Positions 34,318 through 45,313 of a stretch of 64,000 nucleotides of DNA are shown here, one piece after another. The notes beneath the pieces are model-generated. The model was given only the letters and a program-made list of their open reading frames with translations, had not been told where the DNA came from and did no database searches. Each line of letters begins with the position of its first letter. Position 1 is the first letter of the stretch. The DNA is taken from assembly GCA_000934455.1 (NCBI GenBank), contig KN882570.1, forward strand, positions 78,137-142,136, given 5' to 3'. This DNA is from Apostichopus parvimensis (taxonomy: Eukaryota > Echinodermata > Holothuroidea > Aspidochirotida > Stichopodidae). The position numbers and the translations under genes were made by a program.

Positions 34318-34956
34318 ATGTCGAAAATGTACGACCAAGAATTTAAGTGCAAAGTCTGCAGGAAACGCTATCAACAAGTTTCTGACTTAGAAAGACATTT
34401 TACGGAGAAGCATACGGCTAGTAAAGACAAAAAGCATAGATGTAATTCTTGCGATTATTCATCAAACAAAAGGAGCGATGTTATCAGGCACCAAAGTAGC
34501 CGCCATGGGGAAACAAAGACGAGGTCGGTCACCACAACGGAGGAAAAGCGCCCGTTAACGGAAGCTGGATCAAGCGGGATGAGATCGCCTCCAAAAGTAC
34601 AGAGACTGGGATCCCCGCCGAAAACCAAAAATAAAGCTGAAGGCTGGCCCACACTGGAACAGATCTTGGGATCGCCAACAAAGGAGACTGCGCTGCTAGA
34701 TAAGGAGACTGAGGAAAACCTGTCGATAACGGAGAAGCCTCCCACCCCCTATGTCACCCCGGTAAGAGGCCTGGAAAATGGGGGAAATACCATACCACAA
34801 TCGGACTTTCGAAAGGTGGTAGCAAAGCACCTGTGTGAGTGTTGTACCGACAGACTTAAGTCAAACCCTGGTTTCCTTCGAGAAAAAATCGTCACCGAAG
34901 TGTTTAACGACGGGCGAGTAAACGTGACGGTACATAAGTTTGAAGAACAGGAGTAA
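34318..34956 (+). other. Third ORF of the gypsy element: C2H2 zinc-finger protein
   Basis: This part lies between pol and the 3' LTR, about 630 bases after pol, and reads as one ORF of 212 codons. The N-terminus has two C2H2 fingers (CKVCRKRYQQVSDLERHFTE + KH, and CNSCDYSSNKRSDVIRHQSS + RH). A basic Ser/Pro-rich linker follows, then a C-terminal segment with CECC and a predicted helix (NPGFLREKIVTEVFND). Extra ORFs after pol are known in some Ty3/gypsy elements (envelope or accessory genes), but this has no signal peptide or membrane segment and is not envelope-like. A role in nucleic-acid binding or regulation of the element is inference. Confidence 0.8.
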
Positions 34957-35462
34957 GGGGAGCAGCCAGACAGAGGGAGAGGAACGACACACTAACCTAT
35001 GACACTACGGAGAACGTCGCGCTGGAGACGGTGAGCCGCGAGAGACGCGCCGCGAGACAGTGCGCCGCAAGTTACATTCCGCCAAAGCGACGAAGCTTCG
35101 TTCGGACCTTGTTTTTTTTTCTGTTTAACGATTTTACATCTACTTCCTGATTTGTTAATTTTTTTTTTATGATTGCCTTTGGAAACCACACGTCAATTTT
35201 GCGAGACGGAAGTTGAACTTTAGTGCTTTAGTAACATGGTTTGAACATTAAGTTTCACTATAATTTTCACACTTTACTGGACACTTTGATTTTTCCTTAT
35301 GTTTGTTATACTGGATACTTTGATTTTTCCTTATGTTTGTTTAGTTGAGAGAACATCTGTTATAGGATGGACGCGTCATATTATTCATACGGTATGTGTG
35401 TGCTATGTTTCGTTATTTTCTTTTAAAAGAGCTAAGTTAAATGCGGGACGCATTTTATTCTC

Positions 35463-35474
35463 GGGTGGGAAAGA
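35463..35474 (+). promoter_or_regulatory. Polypurine tract of the second gypsy element
   Basis: The purine-rich stretch gggtgggaaaga directly precedes the TGTAACG start of the 3' LTR. Confidence 0.7.
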
Positions 35475-36467
35475 TGTAACGGCACGTCAAAGCTCCTTGT
35501 TTGTCGTTAGCGTAAGGATGTATATTCTCCAATCAAATTTTCAAACTTGGGTTGATTCTTTACATTATTAGACGCTTTACGCGAATTGTTTGTTTTATAA
35601 AACCGTATAAGGGGTGTCACTTGCTTGATTTATGAACGACTGTTAAGGGGGAACTCTCTCATGTTGCCCGATTTTGGAGGTCACTGAGTAGGACGTCTAG
35701 GTCACGTTCCAGGGGCCAAAAATGTTAGGTCTGGGCAAATCTTAACCAGCACGCATGTCGTATATTATCGTGTTTTATTGGTTGGTGGTTGTAGACTGGG
35801 CGTGGTCAATGTTTGTAATAGGGTTAAGTGTAGGTTCACACATTATATGTATAGGAAGTAGTTTCTGTTTAAAAGCAACTGCGGGCTCGGACCTAAGGGC
35901 GGAGAACGAGAGGAGAAACAGCGGAGAACGAGAGGAGAAACAGCGGAGAACGAGAGGAGAACGAGGAAGAACGATTCTGACCATGAGTTAGGAGACGAAC
36001 GGGTCATCTATTGGCGCAAACAGCGGTGGACAAGCCCAGGAAGTCGGATCGGACGCCGAGTACTAAAATATCCTAGCAGACCAGGTTCATCATTCCGCCA
36101 ACTGCGCCGTCGTTCACCATTCCGCCGACTGCGCCGCCGTTCACCATTCCGCCAACTACGCCGAGGGCCAACATTCCCATAGCCCAATCTTCAGCGCCGA
36201 AGTCTATCAATCTGCCCTCCGTGCCGAGACCCGCCATTAGTAATGTACTCTGATGTATTGAACTTCATCGACTTCTGAGCATGTGTTAAAACCTGGTTTC
36301 GTATTTAATAATTGCCTCTGTAATGCACGACCACTGTGCACCATCTTGACATGTATATAGATCGTAAATAAACATTTAAACTTTAATATCTCCTGTCGAC
36401 AGCCTCATTCCTGTGTTCCCTCATTTCCACTCTTCCTTGCGCATACCACCGAGGACGGCGCGTTACA
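35475..36467 (+). repeat. 3' LTR (993 bp)
   Basis: This is the longer LTR copy. It shares the first 20 bases and everything from about 35704 onward with the 5' LTR, including the 22-bp and 25-bp tandem units; the stretch between has no counterpart in the 5' copy. It ends cgttaca at 36467. Confidence 0.93.
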
Positions 36468-36481
36468 GTATTCTTCTTTTT

Positions 36482-37635
36482 TAGGTCATCAATGGGTAAG
36501 AGCGTTTATGAGACGTCACCCGGAAATTTCGGAGATGGCAGGCGAGGCTCTGAGATCGGAAAGGGCAATGCTAAGTAGCAGTAAAATGGAAGAGTGGCTT
36601 GCAAAGTTTCAAGAGTTCATGGCATCTGATGAAATAACAGATGGTGAAGAAATCCTTGGTGATCCCCGTCGTCTGTTCAACTGTAACGAGAGCGTTTTCC
36701 GCTGGCAGGAAAAGCAGAGAAGGTTCTCGCCCCACGAGGAATAAAAAATTTGTAGTTACAGTGAATAAGCGCTAGATAACGGTCTTAGCGTTTATGAATG
36801 CGGCTGGTTTCTACATTGAGCCGATGCTGATTTTTAGAAACACTACATTTCGGTACAAACCACTCGACGGTGCCTCTGAATCGTTGTGTGTCAGGAGAAG
36901 CAGAAATGGCTTGATGAACAGTGAGGTTCTTCTATGAGTGGATTGCTAACCACTTTGTTCCGGAGGTGGAGCAAACAGACCTTTTACTATAGTCCTCTTA
37001 ATTGACGGCCACTCGTCTCATGTGAGTTATGCTACGGCCACCTTCTCTGCCGAAAAAACGGTGATAATTTTTGGCCTGCCGGCACATTCCTCACACGTAT
37101 TGCAGCCTTATCATTTATCACTTTTTAAGAGCCTCAAATCTGCATGGGAGACACACACCAAAACATGGAAAGCAAACCAAACTGCATGAGACTATAAGTT
37201 ATATGCAGTTTGCTTAAGTCTTCGCGGGGGCATGGAAAAGCACCAGTACAGTTAAAAAACGCAAATAACGGTTTCGAATCATCTGGACTCTGGCAGATAC
37301 AATCAAGTATTTTTCATAACAACCCGGACCCTCCACCTCAGACAGGTATTACAGCCGTCCCTGCAGCAGGATGCAGTACCGCCAAGAAGAGCAACACAGC
37401 ATATGAGATGGCACTGAGAGTGTTACAAGAATCCAAAAGGGAAGAAAAGCGACGCCTAAACGAAGGCTACGATTTTACACCGACACCTAATACAACGCAT
37501 GGACTTTTTTTTAACTCCAGGCTGATGGTAGCAACACCAACAACATCCAAGCAGCAACTGGTAGCAAAACCAATGACGCCCATGCATCAACTGGTAGCAA
37601 CACCACCGATGAAGTCCAGACAGCAACACCAATAA
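36482..37635 (+). pseudogene. pogo/Tigger-like (DDE_1) transposase relic
   Basis: Translated pieces match pogo-type transposases in order: the end of the DNA-binding domain (WVRAFMRRHPEISEMAGEAL), the first catalytic block (RRLFNCNES, near 36675), then LLIDGHSSHV (near 36995) and LPAHSSHVLQPL (near 37080), and a C-terminal piece (NANNGFESSGLWQ). The first catalytic aspartate of the usual FNxDE block is replaced (NCNES), and frameshifts and stops separate the pieces, so it is dead. The N-terminal half of the DNA-binding region is absent; the gypsy element ends only 14 bases upstream. Confidence 0.75.
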
Positions 37636-37639
37636 CTTC

Positions 37640-38115
37640 CAGGCAGCAAATTCTGGGTTCACTTCGGTTTTCAGCAAATCGATGGAGAAGTGAAGGAGGA
37701 TTTTACTGTTTGCCGCTTGTGCAAATCTGTATTCAAATATCACAAAAACACAAGTGGTATGAAAAACCATTCGCGGTTTGTTCATCCATCTGAATATCAG
37801 GCACTTGAATGGCAACAACCATACATCGCAACTGTGACACCCCCGAGCCCAGGACCAAGTAATACCCGGAATTCTTTGCTTGAGTTCATAAGAAAGACAA
37901 ATGTGGAGATACTGCATTCATCATTCAAAAGGGCCCGTGAAATTACAGATTCAATTGTACAGTGGGTAGCCAGGGACATGATACCTTTGTCCATCGTCAG
38001 TGACCCGGGATTTTTTAGCCTAATGGATATATGTGAGTCACTGGCTGGAGCCAACGCAAATGCTGCAGAAGATGCCGCAACTATCACTAACGCTGTACAA
38101 TCACTACGATTATAA
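37640..38115 (+). pseudogene. BED-finger/hAT (ZBED-like) transposase fragment
   Basis: The frame encodes a BED zinc finger (FWVHFG ... CRLCKSVFKYHKNTSGMKNH + SRFVHP) followed by the start of the hAT transposase body (ITDSIVQWVARDMIPLSIVS + DPGFFSLMDI), typical of ZBED1/ZBED4-like proteins. It stops at 38115 before the catalytic RNase H-like region, which is not found downstream. It is a truncated DNA-transposon relic or retired ZBED copy. Confidence 0.75.
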
Positions 38116-40229
38116 TTTTTGGGTTGCTCACATGCCATTGCAGATGAAAATGAAGACAACCCTCATAACGCCACGTCAGCACCAGTTCCAGCCCTTCAAA
38201 GCCTCCATTTATTTGAGGCATCCATCAAACAATGTTGATAACATCCACAGGTAAAGCAGATGCTTTTTCACAATTACTGTTTTTGCATTTCTCATGGATT
38301 CATTCAATGCGGTTCAATGGAAGTCAGGAAATATGTCGTACATCTATTTACCAAGTAGGAAATGAATACAAGGTTCCCTTCTTCAGGTAATGTTCTTTCA
38401 AAGTTTGGACATATTGGCACTTCCAGCTGACGTCAATTGACCACCAATCACCTCAACTCCATCAGATACACTGTATGCAAATTCCAAACAGAACTATCCA
38501 GGCTACCTTACTACCGTGTTTACTTAAACTTCACGTTTGAAGTTGTTTCTGCTTGGACAATCAGAGTGATGTGAAGCAAACTTGCTCATGGTGTGATTTG
38601 GGAAGCTACAAGCAATGTTTTCTTTGAAGTGGGTGCAACATTACTTCATTGCCTGAATTACAACAAAACTGTTATTTATTGAACCGACTAGTAATTGCAA
38701 TTATCAAAAGAAACATTGAGAATTATACTTTTGTTAAACAATTTGCAGCAGTAATGCATGTTTGTCATACTAACAAAGAAAAGTGCCATCTGACAAAATT
38801 GTAAATCCAATGAGACTAATGGTCATTTGTGTCTAAAAACTCTTATCATCTGTCTATCTGCATGCTCATGTACCTTTTATGACTTCAACCTTCTGAAACT
38901 ATATTCTACCTATGGGATGAGTTTAACCACAAGAGTGGGAATGAGCACAATTCTTAAAATACAGGTGAACACTATCTCCATTGTATCAGTTTTAATAAAT
39001 GCAGTGGCTCTTTCTTCTTTTTTTTTACGTTGAGTAGATCCTGACATTTTTCCGCCTCCAGCTGTTCCTTCACCGCAAGAACCTGTACCACCAACCACCC
39101 CCACAGATGAAGTCACTTTGGTGTTTCCTAGAAAGGCTTGACAAAGCAACACGCAAGAAAGTACGTTTATTAGTAGGCATAGCACTCTGCATGCACACAG
39201 TCTGCCACAGGCGAGTAAGTATGCTTTTTCGATTTTAGTGCTGTTATCAAACAGTTGTAACAAATCCAAAAAAATAGCTAATGAGTTTGTTCTTTCGCAC
39301 ATCTTTGCAACTAACCTTAGGCCATTTATGTATGAAAATACTTTGTCTTTGGTGTATGGGAAAGTGTCTACTTTGGTTTATGAAAAACGGTTGTTTTTCA
39401 CTACGCACAAAACTTCCACACGTAAAATCCTATTGCTGCACAGCTCCAGGGCAAATGAAAACACCCCCATTAAGAAATGGACTCTCTACATATGTTTCAT
39501 TCATCACAGCTGGTTGACCTTACTATGGCAACTAGCTATGACCTTTCCCATTCGACCACAGCAAAAGGAATATGAATGCCTTGCTGCTGTCGGGAGTTAT
39601 GATGCGTTAAAAAAAATTTGATAAATAGCCTGTAAATCAGATATGAATATATGAAGAAATAACTGTGAAGTGAGCACAACAGAGGACCTGAGTGACACAC
39701 TCGGGTCCTGCGTGGGAGCCATGGAGGAAGAACACACTGGCAAAATTCTGAAACTTTCTGGCTGGAATGAAGTGAAATCAAGCTTCTCGTCGAAAACAAA
39801 GAACTGCCAGGTAAGTGTAGCTGATCAAACTTATGAACTATAGTATAGTGAACACAATTATTGAAGTTAAATTAAGGTTGAATGTAAAAATACAGCGGTA
39901 CAAATATTAAATTCATCATGTTTCAACTAAACAGTACACAATTGGGGAGTAACAATAGTAGAAGAAATAGCAGCGTGGGGTAAGCTGTGCGTGCAGGTCA
40001 CAAGTTCAGCCTACACAGTTAACGTATGCGCAGTAGTGTGTTGGCTGGTGAATCTAGTGTACACCCTCCCTGTCAAGATTGTGTAAAATGTGTGTTTTTG
40101 TTGTGAATAAATGCTTGATATTGTGCTGCTCGTTGGTACTGAAGAGGGTACAACGTAACAGTATTAAATATAAGCAATGTATTCAGTATTCCTATTCTTA
40201 AGTATAGTATTTCTTTTAATGTTTTTGTT
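38116..40229. other. Interval with exon-like pieces of unknown identity
   Basis: Two stretches look exon-like on the plus strand: 39037-39140 (VDPDIFPPPAVPSPQEPVPP...), and about 39650-39810 (NNCEVSTTEDLSDTLGSCVG..., ending at donor 'ccag|gtaagt'). They could be N-terminal exons of the relic that follows at 40230. Frames at 39238-39621 lack recognisable motifs. The rest is AT-rich with no features noted. Confidence 0.35.
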
Positions 40230-43022
40230 TCAGATCATTGGCTTCACAATCCAGTTCCAACGTTCGCACTCTTGGAAGCAATTCGCAATTTCATAGATTC
40301 ATTAGAAACCCTCATACCGCCAGGGATTTCCACCGGTTTTACAATGCCTTGGTTTGAAGCAGCCTACACTGGTTGGCTTGATTGCCAAAATTAATCTCAA
40401 TGTCATCAAAGAAAACAGAAAACTTTATGCCTCTTTGCCAAGAAGTTGCTGGACTGTCCAAATTAGCAAATGAGGTGATTGGTCCAGCTTACAACCATTT
40501 AGGCATTACTCCAGCGTAGCTTTTAAATGACGACACATTGTCTGGTGAACACAAAATAATACAACAATATCGTGCCAAGAAAGAGGTTACATGGAAAACA
40601 GTGGCCAACAAATGGTGGACCAAACTGTTTCCTGGAACTGTACCACCGCCATTGGGAACAGTAGTTAGCAGCTGGGAAAAGCTTGCAGAAAGAAAAATCA
40701 GAGTCAGTCGCACCTCCTCAAAAGTAGAAAGAGAATCCTTTTTAGCTAGTGTTTATACTTAAACCGTACTACGGCCTATAAATCGCAATGTTACTCAACA
40801 TGAAAACTTTGTTGAAGGACCTACTAGTGACAGTGATGAAGACAGTGGATATGATACATCAGTCGATGATGTCCATTACATTCTTCGCAGCCATGGAGAT
40901 ACAATCGTTATTCTCCATGAACTTCTTGAGGAAGAGTGCCAAGAGAAAACTGCTCTTCAAGATTGCGCTTAAAAAGCAGCAAAGGAAGCTGCCATTGAAA
41001 ATCAGCAGCTGGTTGAACAACATAAAAAGGACTCTTCCCGGTATAATGTCGAGCTGCGAAAGGCAAGGAAATTGTATTCAGAGTTAGAGATAAAAATGTT
41101 GAAAACTAGTAATGCTGTACGTCGCCACAACACACGATCAAAACAGCTCGAGCAGGAAAAAGACAGAACAAAATTGCTTAAAGTTGAAGTGGAAGCTTTG
41201 AAGAAGGAAATTCACAAGGTAATTAGAAGATCGTATTGAAAGTAGGCGTGTCAACCAAAATAACACTGAAAAAATACGCTACTATCAGCTAAAGCGAAGA
41301 CCTTTAAAAGTCTGAAGAAGATAATCGCAGCTTGCAAGTCCAACTTGCGGATCTACAAGTGAAAAACGACGAACTGCAATCCAGTTTAGATGAAATCATG
41401 GGCGTTCAGGATATCAAAACATTTGAAGAAGGAAGATATACAGCAGATATACGAGTAGTGTGTTATGAACTAATTTCACGAGGAGTTGGGTCGAAGCACG
41501 TTTCTGAAATAATTAGGTTGGTTCTAAACGCATTCGTGGATTTGATTGTGACAGGCTGCCAAAGCCAACTTTGATTCGCCTCATGGCTTTTGAGCAAGCC
41601 TTTCTCTCAAAAGAATCTGCACGGTCTGCAATTGAGAAGAGCGAAAATGTTATTACACTGCAGATGGATGGAAAATCAAAGAAACACGTTCCTTATGTAG
41701 CTATGTTGGCGAGTACTGATTTTGGAACATACGGGATTGAACTTGCACGTGTTCAGACAGAAAATGCTGAAATTCTTCTGGAAGAAACAATTAGTGCAAT
41801 AAAACAGTTGTTGACTATTGATGATATGGGCCTACCGTCAGAAGAAGACAAAGTAAATCAGTTGTTCTTGTTGAAAACGAGGAACACAATGACCGATCGC
41901 TGCATTGTAAACAAAAGCTTTGTTGCGCTCCTTGAAGAATGGCAGGATAAACACACTTTCCAAAAGTGTACATAACTGGGATCAACTCAGTGAAACTAAG
42001 AAGACGTCTAAGAAGACGATGACTGTAAATGATTTGTATTGCGGAAAACATGTGGTGCTCAACTTACAGGAGTACGCAGGATCAGCCTTATATGACTGTG
42101 AATCTGTGGAGTCTGCAGGAGGAAAGATTGGCCGGTAGAAACACTTGCTATGGAATCGGAAAGAATCTGCAACATTATTGGCAATCAGGACAGTCTGTGA
42201 GGCGTTCGGTCCAGATGCTAGTGCACAAGCAGGATCCCCCATTGAAATCAACGACTACTTAGAACAGATTGGGGAAAAGAATAGGCTACAAGCCTATCGT
42301 GGAATTTCTTGGACGAACGCTCTTTTAAAGATAGGGACACTCTCATTAAGGAAGCGATTAAGAGTAGAAAGGATGTAGTCAAACTATATCAAACAAAGAG
42401 AAAGGTCATAAAACAGAAAAGAGCAAAGGAGGTTTAAGAACGACTTAAAAGGCAAAAGAAATTTCTCTGGTCGCCCAAACAGTTTCATGTACAGACATTG
42501 CACTAAAAACTTGTGGTTTTATTTGCAAAACTACAGAGGATGTTGACAAATTAACTGAGAAATGTAGAGATGAATGTAGAACTAGTGAGGCAATGCTATC
42601 ACAAATTAAGTATTTCAAATGTATAAATCGTGGTATTGTGAATGGGAGTCTATTTTATGTATCTTCAGGGGGTAAGCCTCTGTCTTCAACAGAGCTGACG
42701 CTCAATCTGAAAGAAATTCTGAACCAATTGAAAAGTCTAGTTGCCAGTGAAATAAGTGGCACATCAGTTGGAACTTCAACGTGAAAAGATGAAAAAAACG
42801 CGGAGAATTAAAGGAAAAACTCCTTGCAAAACTCAAAAGAGGTACAAAAAGGAAATGCCATTTTCCAGGTGACAACATAGTTAATAAGAGGATAACACAC
42901 CTTTGTTTGTCTCCAAATGGAGCAGACTTAGTTACCTACATGGGCAAGGTTGCACGTGTGAGCAATGCAAAAGACATTGAAGAGTTAATGGAGGAGGAGT
43001 ATAGGTATTTTTATGACAAGGG
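40230..43022 (+). pseudogene. Decayed gene of a high-copy metazoan protein family (unknown function)
   Basis: Pieces in order: an N-terminal segment (WKTVANKWWTKLFPGTVPPP), a charged coiled-coil (ELRKARKLYSELEIKMLK ... LEQEKDRTKLLKVEVEALKK), the body (SENVITLQMDGKSKKHVPYV ... LLKTRNTMTDRCIVNKSFVA + LLEEW), a middle block (NDLYCGKHVVLNLQEYAGSA) and a C-terminal block (VNKRITHLCLSPNGADLVTY + MGKVARV). This arrangement (coiled coil, a 'DGTSK'-like block, NTMTDR, 'CG.H' block) recurs in many uncharacterised cnidarian, sponge and echinoderm proteins. Several frameshifts and stops interrupt it. Its final exon is interrupted by the CACTA-like element and resumes at 48070-48153. Confidence 0.65.
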
Positions 43023-43264
43023 GTACACTCTTAAAACACCTGGGTCATATTTATGACCCAAACGCAGGGTCGATGGTCTTTTAACCCAATTTGGGTTGTA
43101 CCATACACTAAGCTGACCCAATGCTAAGTCCGAAACTGACTTTCATCAACGAGTCAAAATAATATTGGACTATGATTGGTCAACATTATAGGAATATGAG
43201 TGCACCATGTCAGATGAGCCAATTAACGAACACACATTGACTAGTCGCTGCCAGTTAGCCTACG

Positions 43265-44010
43265 TACAAAAAATGCAAAGTTTTTCGATAGGCCTAACTT
43301 AGATGTCAATATATCCTATAGGGCCTAGGCCTATAAATAACGTTAGGATCGCCGAACTGTATATTTAAAATAAATATGACGATGCACAACTGCATAAGTT
43401 AGCATTGTTGGCGATGCATAAGTAAGCATTTTTGTGCCAAGTTTGGTAAGTAAATATGATTAGGCCTAGGCTAGGCCCCTAGGCTAGGCCTATTTGCGAT
43501 CATGAGGATGACGGCTAGATTTGGACAGGCTAATGGGGTGTGTTTTTTTTTGTACACACAGGGCAGCTACTCTAGTGTGAAGCATTTGCAATATGCGTAA
43601 TGTACGAAGGCCTACAGTAGCGTTCAGTTTAGCCTAACGTTAGGCCTAGGCCCTACTGCGTATAGTGTTATAGGCCTAACGTTAGATATGGAACAAGCAC
43701 CTGTGAACAAAAAAATCATCATCGTTTTTAAGAATTTTAGGGTTAGGCCTAAATAACAAAAATAGCTTAGCCTAGACCTAGCCTAGGCCTAATGTTACAT
43801 CTGATTAAGCAGTAAGTGTACTAACATAGCTTATCAGACTACCGAACGAAAGGCAAGGAAGACCAAAAAAGAGGCAGAACTTGGAATAGGCCTAAATTTA
43901 CAACAATTTCATTTGAAAATTTCTTGGCAATGTAAATTTTGAATTATCATACAAAATTAACATTTAGGCCTAGCCTAGAATGTTAGGCCTATGCTACTGT
44001 AGGTCTATAT
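43265..44010. repeat. Low-complexity 'taggcctaggcctaacgttag' region
   Basis: Many short copies of aggcct, cctaac and gttag alternate within unique sequence. This flavour is common in echinoderm-like genomes, often near gene starts. Here it lies upstream of the exons inside the CACTA-like element and could mark a promoter region (inference). Confidence 0.6.
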
Positions 44011-44160
44011 GGTCAAGATGTAAAATAACAGCCTGTTTTGCATATATTATGGTTGAAAATAAGAAGGCCTAGCAGATCTTATTTGTTCATAGCGCTTTTT
44101 GAGCACGTTGCTACGGTAATATTGGAACGTATTGTTAGGTAGCCTAGGTTTATATGCATT

Positions 44161-44217
44161 ATTCGGGCACCCGCAGTATTCGGGCCCCCGCAGTATTCGG
44201 GCACCCGCAGTATTCGG
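44161..44217. repeat. 17-bp tandem repeat, 3.3 copies
   Basis: The unit attcgggcacccgcagt is repeated three times with one base change (gcaccc/gccccc) plus a partial copy. The GC-rich unit contrasts with its AT-rich surroundings. Confidence 0.9.
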
Positions 44218-45313
44218 TCACCTTGAGATACCCTACGATAAATACTTGTATATTAATTCTACAAATAAAGTATGTACAGTTAAGCGGGGGGGGGGGGGGT
44301 GTTTTTGTAACAAGTAAGTAGCACGGGGTGCCTGTATACTGTGCACTTTTAAGCTAAATTGCTTCAACATTCATTGAAAATATCCAGATTATGATGCCTG
44401 CACCAGACAAACCTCAATCTATATAGCCCCTGGCATAATCGTCACGGTTCGAAATACGTGGTAGTTCAGTAGGCTGTAGCGGAGTGTAGCCCTAGACAAC
44501 CAAATAAACGTTGGACTACCAGAACTGTCAGAACACTGAGNNNNNNNNNNNNNNNNNNNNNNNNNNNNNNNNNNNNNNNNNNNNNNNNNNNNNNNNNNNN
44601 NNNNNNNNNNNNNNNNNNNNNNNNNNNNNNNNNNNNNNNNNNNNNNNNNNNNNNNNNNNNNNNNNNNNNNNNNNNNNNNNNNNNNNNNNNNNNNNNNNNN
44701 NNNNNNNNNNNNNNNNNNNNNNNNNNNNNNNNNNNNNNNNNNNNNNNNNNNNNNNNNNNNNNNNNNNNNNNNNNNNNNNNNNNNNNNNNNNNNNNNNNNN
44801 NNNNNNNNNNNNNNNNNNNNNNNNNNNNNNNNNNNNNNNNNNNNNNNNNNNNNNNNNNNNNNNNNNNNNNNNNNNNNNNNNNNNNNNNNNNNNNNNNNNN
44901 NNNNNNNNNNNNNNNNNNNNNNNNNNNNNNNNNNNNNNNNNNNNNNNNNNNNNNNNNNNNNNNNNNNNNNNNNNNNNNNNNNNNNNNNNNNNNNNNNNNN
45001 NNNNNNNNNNNNNNNNNNNNNNNNNNNNNNNNNNNNNNNNNNNNNNNNNNNNNNNNNNNNNNNNNNNNNNNNNNNNNNNNNNNNNNNNNNNNNNAGAGAT
45101 GCTGTTGAGAAATTGGTGGATTTGTAGAGCCGTCAGAGATCCTATCCACACTATGTAATGCATATTGTTCCACTGAAAGGCATTTTTTTTAACTGATATA
45201 TCATCATATATTACAACAAATGTGTTAAGCTTATAACACGGGCATAATCAGTGCCTCCATCAGTGTTAAGTCTGTGAATCTTTCCCCAAGGTTCTTATTT
45301 TTCCTCGTTACAG

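Larger units (their letters stand above)
27889..36467 (+). mobile_element. Ty3/gypsy LTR retrotransposon with extra zinc-finger ORF
   Basis: Bounded by direct LTRs (27889-28697 and 35475-36467) that begin TGTAACG and end TTACA or ATACA. A tRNA-Leu-type primer-binding site follows the 5' LTR and a purine tract precedes the 3' LTR. The internal order is gag, protease, reverse transcriptase, RNase H, integrase, then a separate downstream ORF with two C2H2 zinc fingers. Aligned LTR parts differ at roughly nine positions in about 790 (around 1 percent), so the insertion is recent. It is broken: pol has about three breaks and the integrase core looks incomplete. No matching target duplication was found at the two ends. 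Confidence 0.92.

Noticed and set aside
40080-40160. Possible 3' end of a solo LTR (aataaa followed by ...cgtaaca)
   Set aside because: No second copy, no 5' end and no target duplication could be found.
44466-45173. Open frames of over 200 codons on both strands
   Set aside because: They run through the assembly gap 44541-45094 and are almost entirely unknown residues.
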